Shown one piece after another: positions 1-5,779 of a stretch of 7,331 bases of DNA (its first letter is position 1; each line of letters begins with the position of its first letter). The stretch comes from JBKBYG01 sp046313435 (GTDB lineage: Bacteria; Pseudomonadota; Alphaproteobacteria; Rickettsiales; Arcanibacteraceae): the NCBI GenBank assembly GCA_046313435.1, contig JBKBYG010000047.1, positions 1 through 7,331 on the forward strand, given 5' to 3'. The position numbers and the translations under genes are program-made. The notes beneath the pieces were generated by a model, which saw only the letters and a program-made list of their open reading frames with translations, was not told the DNA's origin and made no database searches.

Positions 1-88
1 CTGCCCTATTTGCTAGATTAATAAAGTTAAGAGCTACAGCAGTTTTTTCTACTATATAATTTAATTCATCATACATATTGTTATTCAT
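1..88 (-). CDS. 5' end of an unrecognised protein gene (partial, leaves the window)
   Basis: Reading the minus strand from an ATG at 88, the frame stays open to the window edge (29 complete codons). The peptide begins MNNNMYDELNYIVEKTAV and continues ALNFINLANRA. A Shine-Dalgarno-like AAGGA lies 7 nt upstream of this ATG, which favours it over the second Met four codons later. The visible part is a mixed-charge, probably helical, soluble N-terminus with no signal peptide or membrane segment. I do not recognise the family from so short a piece. No same-strand gene lies directly upstream: about 410 bp without an intact gene separate it from the tRNA-Gln gene, so it probably has its own promoter. 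Confidence 0.6.
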   Translation of the reverse strand, partial: MNNNMYDELNYIVEKTAVALNFINLANRA

Positions 89-255
89 ACGCTTATCCTT
101 AAAGTATTGTTATATTTACTAAATCCATCCTGCCATCAGATCGTTAAGAATAAATGAATAAAATTTTAATTTTATAGACTTTATTATTACGTTAACAATA
201 CTAATAAATTAATTTTTGCAAATATATGCTGCCAAATATTGAAGGATTATACTTC
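89..255. other. AT-rich intergenic stretch without a gene
   Basis: Both strands are broken by frequent stop codons and I see no RNA gene, long repeat or convincing terminator. It presumably holds the promoter of the minus-strand gene starting at 88, but no -35/-10 pair stands out. GAAGGA at 241-246 looks like the ribosome binding site of the decayed gene that follows. Confidence 0.5.
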
Positions 256-496
256 ATGAAATTTACTAATTACTTTAACGATAGTTAAAGCCGTATCTCG
301 CTACATCCCTATTAGCGTGCATTTAAATGAAGAGCAAACTGAGTATAATATTTAGTACGAATATTTAATAGACTCAATTTCTTATAGTTTCACAAGACTG
401 TGGGATGAGCATGCAATCCATTTTTCAAGTCATGATAATTTACTAGGAATTAATAACGAGCTAGAAAAATATTCTTTTGTAGAGCAAGAAAAATAA
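256..496 (+). pseudogene. probable decayed small gene (one frameshift, one nonsense codon)
   Basis: An ATG at 256 has GAAGGA 9 nt upstream and starts MKFTNYFND, but reaches TAA at 286-288. The neighbouring frame is open from 260 and continues with coding-like sequence (VKAVSRYIPISVHLNEEQTE), is cut by TAG at 353-355, and then reads on for 46 codons (including SFTRLWDEHAIHF) to TAA at 494-496. One frameshift near 260-288 plus one nonsense mutation would explain a former protein of about 80 residues. The second half has no in-frame ATG, so it is not a separate gene with a normal start. I do not recognise the product. The alternative is chance open reading in AT-rich DNA; the ribosome binding site and the mixed, less A/T-driven codons argue mildly against that. 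Confidence 0.35.
273..290. repeat. perfect 7-bp inverted repeat with 4-nt loop
   Basis: CTTTAAC (273-279), GATA, GTTAAAG (284-290) form a perfect short hairpin. No T-run follows on either strand, so a Rho-independent terminator is unlikely. It lies where the decayed gene changes frame. It could be an operator-like site or chance. Confidence 0.35.
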
Positions 497-499
497 GAT

Positions 500-574
500 T
501 GGCTGGGGCGGGAGGATTCGAACCTCCGTATGACGGTATCAAAAACCGTTGCCTTACCGCTTGGCGACGCCCCA
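500..574 (-). tRNA. tRNA-Gln (anticodon UUG)
   Basis: The minus strand folds into a full 75-nt cloverleaf. The acceptor stem is TGGGGCG/CGCCCCA, the D stem GCC/GGC encloses a loop containing GG, and the anticodon stem ACGGT/ACCGT encloses the loop TTTTGAT, giving anticodon TTG (plus-strand positions 540-542). A 5-nt variable loop and T arm GGAGG-TTCGAAT-CCTCC follow, then discriminator G and an encoded CCA at 502-500. The UUG anticodon reads CAA directly and CAG by wobble, so one gene can serve both glutamine codons. It lies 72 bp downstream of cutA on the same strand and might share its transcript, though a promoter candidate lies between. No clear terminator is visible downstream. Confidence 0.97.
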
Positions 575-579
575 ATAAA

Positions 580-609
580 AATATAGAAAGAATTATTCTG
601 GAAGTGCAA
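580..609 (-). promoter_or_regulatory. candidate promoter of tRNA-Gln
   Basis: On the minus strand, TTGCAC (609-604) and TATATT (585-580) are separated by 18 bp. The -10 box ends 5 nt before the tRNA 5' end, so transcription would start at or very near the mature end. The -35 match is good; the close spacing to the tRNA is the weak point. A second pair further upstream (TTAATA, 16 bp, TATAGT) is also possible. Confidence 0.35.
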
Positions 610-646
610 AATACACTATAGTAATAGATAATTCAATATTAATATT

Positions 647-964
647 TCATTTTATATCAAAATTTTTAATCCAATCCAGATATTCTGGGTTTCCATTTAA
701 AATTGGCAAAACTACAATCGCTGGACATTCATAATTGTGAATTTCTTTTATTTTCTTAATAACTTTATCTACATTTTCTTGATGAGTTTTAGTAATTAAT
801 ATAGATTCTTGAACTTCTTCTATTTTACCTTTCCACAAAAACACTGAGTCAACATTATTAATTATATTTACACATGCAACAAACTTCTCTCTTACAAGAA
901 TATTAGCAGCATTTTTAGCAGCAATTTTTGAATCAAAGGTTGTGTATATAAAAAAATAAGCCAT
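647..964 (-). CDS. cutA: CutA1-family divalent-cation tolerance protein
   Basis: This is a 105-residue CutA1 protein, close to the family's usual ~110. Family hallmarks are in order: the beta1 strand and TT (residues 4-9), the ACVNI strand (30-34), the WKGKIEE hairpin (44-50), ILITKT (55-60), HNYECPAI (76-83), and the end with NPEYLDWI (92-99). CutA1 proteins form very stable ferredoxin-like homotrimers. They were named for copper/divalent-metal tolerance in E. coli, but their molecular role is unsettled. I place the start at the ATG at 964, giving MAYFFIYTTF as in relatives. An in-frame ATG at 979 would add five residues, but it sits right beside a minus-strand TATAAT (986-981) and would precede the likely transcript start. 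No Shine-Dalgarno is seen for either start. The gene is divergent from the MotB-like gene and followed on its strand by tRNA-Gln. Confidence 0.93.
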   Translation of the reverse strand: MAYFFIYTTFDSKIAAKNAANILVREKFVACVNIINNVDSVFLWKGKIEEVQESILITKTHQENVDKVIKKIKEIHNYECPAIVVLPILNGNPEYLDWIKNFDIK

Positions 965-980
965 AATAAATATATACATT

Positions 981-988
981 ATTATAAT
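981..988. promoter_or_regulatory. overlapping divergent -10 elements (cutA / stator-like operon)
   Basis: TATTATAAT-like sequence gives a perfect TATAAT on the plus strand (983-988) and another on the minus strand (986-981). Only 39 bp separate the two divergent starts. The plus-strand box implies a leader of about 9 nt before the ATG at 1004. Neither strand has a strong -35 box, and such hexamers arise easily in AT-rich DNA. Confidence 0.4.
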
Positions 989-1003
989 AAATAATTCAAA
1001 TAA

Positions 1004-1606
1004 ATGAAACTTAAAAATACGGATTTAAAAAAAAATGCATGGATGTTAAGCTTCATAGATTTGCTTTCAATATTGCTTGCATTTTTTATTTTATTTTATT
1101 CTTTGACAGGAGAGTTAGGAAAAGAGCCTAAAACAGATATTGATCAAGAGGAATTCTTTAATTCTTATTATGACGATGTAAAAAAATATAATAACACTTC
1201 ATTAAATAAACTCATTGAATTAAATTATTTAAAAAAGATTATTGAATCACGAATTGTCCAGGCTAATATTAAAATAGATTATCACATTAAGTTTAATGAA
1301 AATAAACTTGATATATTGCTTTATTCAAAAAATATATTTGATCAAGAAAATCTAAATAACCTAGCTAATATATTTTTTAACTATTTAAGGGAAATTTTTA
1401 GTAATATTGATAATCAAATCTGTATAACGTATTATTATAATAAAGACGCAAATTCTGCGCTAAACAAATTGTTCAAAATACAATATATTCTGGAAAACAA
1501 AGTATTGGGAAATATCATTTTATATGTTAATTCTATGAATAATACTAATGATCCACTTCTCTCGCAAGAGTATTTAATGATAAGTATAAAAGATAATAGA
1601 ATTTAA
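1004..1606 (+). CDS. MotB-like stator protein with degenerate OmpA-type C-terminus
   Basis: This is a 200-residue inner-membrane protein. Residues 13-35 (WMLSFIDLLSILLAFFILFY, then SLT) match the MotB plug/transmembrane signature. Asp19 lies at the site of the proton-binding aspartate of MotB (Asp32 in E. coli), so this is probably half of a proton channel working with a MotA-type partner, which is not in this window. Residues 50-90 are a charged helical linker. Residues 100-198 keep the outline of an OmpA/MotB peptidoglycan-binding fold (LDILLYSKNIFD, then ITYYYNKD, then a final YLMISI strand) but lack the usual GHTD and NRRV residues, so peptidoglycan binding may be lost or altered. The protein is shorter than flagellar MotB (about 250-310). 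A TAA directly precedes the ATG in frame, fixing the start; there is no Shine-Dalgarno. It is the first gene of a tight three-gene operon. A flagellar or a Tol/Exb-like role remain open alternatives. Confidence 0.75.
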   Translation: MKLKNTDLKKNAWMLSFIDLLSILLAFFILFYSLTGELGKEPKTDIDQEEFFNSYYDDVKKYNNTSLNKLIELNYLKKIIESRIVQANIKIDYHIKFNENKLDILLYSKNIFDQENLNNLANIFFNYLREIFSNIDNQICITYYYNKDANSALNKLFKIQYILENKVLGNIILYVNSMNNTNDPLLSQEYLMISIKDNRI

Positions 1607-1617
1607 GACAGTTAATA

Positions 1618-4488
1618 ATGCAAAAAATCACATTAAGATCAACCATTTTACTAATAGCCTTTATAAGTCTATCTTTGTTTAATATAGTTTTAGCTAGTGA
1701 TAATGTTAAAATAGAAGTCAATTCTGAAAATAAATATCTGAGAGTGATTTTTCATAATATTCAAAATTTTAAATTTGACTCGATACTGAATAATAATATT
1801 ATTACCCTTAAATTTGACAAAGCTTTAAGTGCAAATTTAGATAATTTAATATCAGATTCTAATCAAAAAATAACTAAAGCACTATACTCAATTGATAATA
1901 AGGCAATAAACCTTACTTTAAACAGTAGCAATTATCAGATTAGAAAATTCATTAGTGATAGTTTTATAGGAATTGATATTATACCGATAGAAGTTAATGA
2001 TCAGTCCCAATTGCCTGAAGCACAAACTGCCTCACCTAAAGAAGAATTAATTAATGAGAATAAAAACACTATTCAGGAAAACTCGGTTATTAAACCTGAA
2101 GCACCTAACGCAGAATCGCTAACTCCTGCCCCTAACAATATTCAAATTCAGCAAGATATAGCTTTACAAGTCAAAGCCATTTCCGACTCTACAACTAATA
2201 TAAGGAAAATTTATTTTCCTTGGAAAAAACCTGTAGCTTCTAGTGTTTTTTATAGATCTGGGTATTTATGGATTATATTTGATTCTAAATCTAAGTTTGA
2301 TTTTCAAAATCTTTTTTCAGTTTTTCCAGAATTTAAAAATATTGAGCAGATAGAAAATGATAAATATTCTGTACTTAGGATAAACTCGCCAATACTTCAG
2401 AATTTTATTGCTTATAAAGAATATAACAATTGGATTATTGAACTTACACCTAACATAACTCCTCCAAATCATGTTATCACAGAATATGATACACCTTATA
2501 GTAAAGGATTATTCTTTCCAGCAGAAAATATTTACAGCTCCCCTCTAAATATTATTGATCCTGCAATTGGAGATCAGTTAAGTATAGTTTTGCTTTATGA
2601 CTCAAGTAGGGGCGTAGATAAAATGCGCCATTTTATTAATTTCAAAATTCTTCCCTCCTTCCAAGGTTTTGTTGTAAACATTTTTTCCAAAGATGTAAAA
2701 ATAAATATAATAGTGCCTGGAATTGAAATAATTGTTCCTAATAAAGACATCGGTTCGGTCGGAATATTAAACGGTAAAATCACTAATAATTACAGTCTAT
2801 TACCTTTTGATAAGTGGCAAAATATTAATGACTTTAGTTTACAGAAACTTCTACTTGAGAAAGATATAGTCAATGCTTATCCCCAGGAAAAAAATAAAGC
2901 CCGTTTAGAATTAGCAAAATTCTACTTAGGAAATAGCCTAGCAAATGAATGTTTAGGGGTATTTAAAATCATAAAATCAGCTGATTCTGAATATGCTAAG
3001 GAAAACGAAGCATTATTTCTTAAAGGCGTATGTGAAGTTTTATCCAACAGAAATATTGAAGCAAAAAAAACCTTCAATATGCTTAATATAGATTCAATTT
3101 CAGAATATGATAAAGCAGAAATTAATTTTTGGAAAGAAGCTAATAATGTAATACTTAAGACAGAAAATGCAAATATGAAATATTTAGCTTATAAAGAAAG
3201 ATTTTTAAAAACTTACCCTTCCAAGATTAGACAAAATTTTGCATTTTTAGATCTGGAGAATAGTTTAAATAATGATTTAAATTATTCCGGTGATTTGATG
3301 AAAGAATTATCGAAAGAAGATTTTACATTAAATAATGCAAATTTATATAAATATTATCAAGGAGTTTTTCTTGAAAAAAAAGGACAAAGCGATGCTGCTC
3401 TAAAAATTTGGCAAGCATTAACTGAAGAAGTGGATGATAGAAGAACACGTGCTTTAGCTAGTTTTGCTATTGTAAATAATTTATATTCGAACGGCAAAAT
3501 ATTAGCTAATGAAGCAATAGATAAGTTAAATAAAATTATTTATATATGGCGAGGCGATGAACTTGAACTAAGTATTTTAAAATTTCTAGGTGATTTATAT
3601 TATGAAAATAAAAACTATATAGAAACTTTACGCACTTGGAAAAAAATTGCAAATAACTTTAGTGAGAATGCTGATTCACTTTTCATTACGGTAAGAATGG
3701 GTCAATTATTTTCAGATATTTTTAGCGAAAATGGACTTATTAAAGACATGTCTGATTTTCAAGCAGTTTCTTTATTTTATGAGTTTCGTGAACTTACTCC
3801 AATAGGAAAGCTTGGTGATAGTATAATTCAAAATCTAGCTTATAAATTAGTAAAACTTGACTTGCTTGATAAAGCTGAGGATCTATTAGAACATCAAATA
3901 AATTATCGCCTCGAAGGTGAGGATAGATTGAAAGCTGCCAGCAATTTAGCCTTCATATATCTGCTTAATAAAAAGCCAGTCAAGACAATTGAACTTTTAA
4001 CTTCCACTGATAATAATGTAATTGATGAGGAACGAAAAAAAGTAAGAAATTTATTTAGAGCAAAAGCTTTCATAGATCTTGAAAAATATCCAGAAGCAAT
4101 TAGCTACTTATTAAATGATGAAAGTGAAGAAGCAAAAAATCTTTTAACACAACTTTATTTCAAGACAAAAGAATGGGACAAGGCTATTGACATATTAGAA
4201 CCTATGACGGTTAGTAAAGAATATAGCTCTAGTCCAATTGAAAAAAAAGATGAGGATAATATTTTAAAATTAGCTCTATCCTATTACATGACCAATAATA
4301 TTGATTCAGCTTTAGAACTTTATCGTAATGTAAGAGATAAAATCAATAATAATGAACTTAAATCAACTTTAGAATTTATTTCAACAACGCCTTCAAAAAT
4401 AGATGTCAAAAATTTAGAAGAGTCCTTGGAAATTAAAAGTATGGAAAATTTTTTAAATACTTATAAAAAAAACTTAGCTAATAAATAG
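1618..4488 (+). CDS. large exported TPR protein with two AMIN-like N-terminal domains
   Basis: This is a 956-residue exported protein. Residues 1-26 form a signal peptide (Lys/Arg, then a hydrophobic run, then VLA before SDN), so it is probably periplasmic. Residues 28-125 form a beta-rich domain (LRVIFHN, then IITLKFDKAL) resembling the AMIN-like start of alphaproteobacterial TPR proteins. Residues 126-190 are a Pro/Glu/Asn-rich linker. Residues 196-278 form a second such domain (IYFPWKKPVASSVFYRSGYL, later WIIELTP), and 290-400 a third beta region. From about 425 to 950 the sequence is helical TPR-type repeats, clearest around 429-490, 573-640, 649-680, 740-800, 810-865 and 881-915. TPR arrays are protein-binding scaffolds. 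It starts 11 bp after the MotB-like gene and ends 8 bp before the peptidase-like gene, so it may scaffold the stator-like protein in the periplasm, comparable in position to rhizobial MotC, though I cannot show homology. The Shine-Dalgarno is weak. Confidence 0.8.
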   Translation: MQKITLRSTILLIAFISLSLFNIVLASDNVKIEVNSENKYLRVIFHNIQNFKFDSILNNNIITLKFDKALSANLDNLISDSNQKITKALYSIDNKAINLTLNSSNYQIRKFISDSFIGIDIIPIEVNDQSQLPEAQTASPKEELINENKNTIQENSVIKPEAPNAESLTPAPNNIQIQQDIALQVKAISDSTTNIRKIYFPWKKPVASSVFYRSGYLWIIFDSKSKFDFQNLFSVFPEFKNIEQIENDKYSVLRINSPILQNFIAYKEYNNWIIELTPNITPPNHVITEYDTPYSKGLFFPAENIYSSPLNIIDPAIGDQLSIVLLYDSSRGVDKMRHFINFKILPSFQGFVVNIFSKDVKINIIVPGIEIIVPNKDIGSVGILNGKITNNYSLLPFDKWQNINDFSLQKLLLEKDIVNAYPQEKNKARLELAKFYLGNSLANECLGVFKIIKSADSEYAKENEALFLKGVCEVLSNRNIEAKKTFNMLNIDSISEYDKAEINFWKEANNVILKTENANMKYLAYKERFLKTYPSKIRQNFAFLDLENSLNNDLNYSGDLMKELSKEDFTLNNANLYKYYQGVFLEKKGQSDAALKIWQALTEEVDDRRTRALASFAIVNNLYSNGKILANEAIDKLNKIIYIWRGDELELSILKFLGDLYYENKNYIETLRTWKKIANNFSENADSLFITVRMGQLFSDIFSENGLIKDMSDFQAVSLFYEFRELTPIGKLGDSIIQNLAYKLVKLDLLDKAEDLLEHQINYRLEGEDRLKAASNLAFIYLLNKKPVKTIELLTSTDNNVIDEERKKVRNLFRAKAFIDLEKYPEAISYLLNDESEEAKNLLTQLYFKTKEWDKAIDILEPMTVSKEYSSSPIEKKDEDNILKLALSYYMTNNIDSALELYRNVRDKINNNELKSTLEFISTTPSKIDVKNLEESLEIKSMENFLNTYKKNLANK

Positions 4489-4496
4489 GTAATTAG

Positions 4497-5612
4497 ATGA
4501 ATATATTAAATTATGCTATAAATGAAGAATTACAGCGTAGAGTTCAAACTATAAAAGAAATCAATATTTTGAGCAAAATTATACAAAACAAAGTTGGATT
4601 TTATGAAAATGAGCAGTTGCTAAAGGATAAAGCTATTGCTGCAATTGAGCATGATATATATTTATCAAATAAATTAAAAAAATATTTAGAACATCATGAA
4701 TTAGCTGATGAGTTATATGTATATACTACAAATAAACTAATTGAAGCTTTTTCTGGTGCAAAAAAATTAATAGAAAATGATTTTTATGAATTAATAAGTG
4801 ATTCTTTTTCTGATAAATATTTATTAGATCCTTATGAAATAATTAGATTCGAAACAAATTCAAATAATGTTATGGGCACTTCAATGCCAAATTTTATTCA
4901 ATTGGCTCTGTTTACTATATTAAGCGTAGCTGGCAATTATAATAATTTTTCAGAAGTAACTGAACTTACAGAAAATAATATTTATAATTTTAATTATAGC
5001 CCGAACATTCAAACAAGTGCTATATTTAAACAAATTAACGATTTTGAGTTGGAACAAGGCATAAAAAATTGGATATATTACCTTGATGATGGCAACCATA
5101 TACCTTCACTTGCAGTTTTTAACTTAGGTTATTTTTATGGTGGCTCAAGAGATAATTCACAATACAAAAATAAATATTTCAGAATGGAAGATTGTTCTTC
5201 TTCAATTGCAAAATGGTTAAATTCTGATGTTGAATTTTCAACCATACATATGGAAGAAGTATTTGATGGAGATATAGAAAATTCTTTTGCTCAAGAAGCA
5301 TCAAAATTCTTGATGCCAATTAAAGATAGGCTTCCTATTGCAGGTGATATTTTTACGTATAGAAAATACAATATTGAAAAGGATCCAGGTAAGCTAGACA
5401 GAGCAAATTCTATGTCTGGACATACAGGTATCGTAGCTAATTATTATGAAAAAGAAAACAAGCATTATTTTGAACACTTATCTTATAATAGAGATATTCC
5501 AAAAATTGAGGGCTTAGGATATAAAATAGAATGTATAGAAAATTTTCCTGAAAAAAAATATATGTTTTTTGAACCAATTGAACTTATTGGTGAGACTGAT
5601 TTCACGGTTTAG
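4497..5612 (+). CDS. NlpC/P60-like cysteine peptidase-fold protein with unknown N-terminal domain
   Basis: This is a 371-residue protein. The C-terminal half carries the NlpC/P60 pattern: GYFYGGS (211-217), then MEDCSSSIAKWL (230-241) with Cys233 as likely nucleophile, LPIAGDIF (279-286), SGHTGIV (307-313) with His309 as likely catalytic base, and FEHLSYNR (325-332), where His327 may be the third polar residue. Such enzymes usually cut peptidoglycan stem peptides (D-Glu to diamino acid), but the fold also occurs in amidases and effectors. Residues 1-115 are charged and helical, and 116-205 form a spacer that I do not recognise. There is no signal peptide or membrane segment, so how it would reach the periplasm is unclear; it may act in the cytoplasm or be secreted by another route. 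It begins 8 bp after the TPR gene with a weak AGG ribosome site, which supports co-transcription. It converges with rlmN. The exact family is less sure than the fold. Confidence 0.7.
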   Translation: MNILNYAINEELQRRVQTIKEINILSKIIQNKVGFYENEQLLKDKAIAAIEHDIYLSNKLKKYLEHHELADELYVYTTNKLIEAFSGAKKLIENDFYELISDSFSDKYLLDPYEIIRFETNSNNVMGTSMPNFIQLALFTILSVAGNYNNFSEVTELTENNIYNFNYSPNIQTSAIFKQINDFELEQGIKNWIYYLDDGNHIPSLAVFNLGYFYGGSRDNSQYKNKYFRMEDCSSSIAKWLNSDVEFSTIHMEEVFDGDIENSFAQEASKFLMPIKDRLPIAGDIFTYRKYNIEKDPGKLDRANSMSGHTGIVANYYEKENKHYFEHLSYNRDIPKIEGLGYKIECIENFPEKKYMFFEPIELIGETDFTV

Positions 5613-5652
5613 ATTTTCTATATGATTTCTTTTTAATTTCCTAACTACTTTT

Positions 5653-5779
5653 ATGCCAAGTCCCATAAATAAATTAGACTAAGAGAAAGATCGGTGAGGC
5701 CGATGAGCTTATATTTGATAAGTGACGGAGGCTGAATCCTGAATTTCGATAAAGTATAATTAATTATGAGACTTGGTAT
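5653..5779. repeat. ~127-bp imperfect palindromic element overlapping the rlmN 3' end
   Basis: The left arm 5653-5676 (ATGCCAAGTCCCATAA...) matches the reverse complement of the right arm 5757-5779 (ATACCAAGTCTCATAA...) in about 20 of 24 aligned columns. The symmetry continues inwards more loosely (AATTAGACT against AATTATACT, then GAAAG against GAAAT) to a central hairpin CTTAT-ATTTG-ATAAG (5708-5722), which lies at the midpoint of the whole element. A further local hairpin is ATCGG-TGAGG-CCGAT (5690-5704). The inner part is noticeably GC-richer than its surroundings. The right arm encodes the last six residues (NTKSHN) and stop of RlmN. It resembles Rickettsia palindromic elements or a MITE in form; no sequence relation to a known family is claimed. 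Transcribed from either side it could also fold and protect or end the convergent transcripts, although there is no T-run of the classic terminator type. Confidence 0.6.

Noticed and set aside
273..290. CtrA binding site (TTAA-N7-TTAA)
   Set aside because: The spacing between the TTAA halves is 6, not 7, and the site is an inverted repeat inside a decayed gene.
2595..2783. Minus-strand open frame of 62 codons inside the TPR gene
   Set aside because: It is the antisense shadow of a strongly supported gene with signal peptide and domain structure, and has no ribosome site or recognisable protein character.
5613..5652. Rho-independent terminator right after the operon
   Set aside because: There are T-runs but no stable GC-containing stem directly before them.
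5510..5666. Minus-strand frame starting MGLGIKVVRKLKRNHIENLN, running into the peptidase-like gene
   Set aside because: It overlaps the 3' end of a well-supported gene in antisense, has no ribosome site, and ends in a Phe-rich tail expected from reading A-rich coding DNA backwards.
5695..5750. Hammerhead-like CCGATGAG followed by a hairpin
   Set aside because: The catalytic core needs CUGANGA and a GAAA after stem II; the first is altered and the second is missing.
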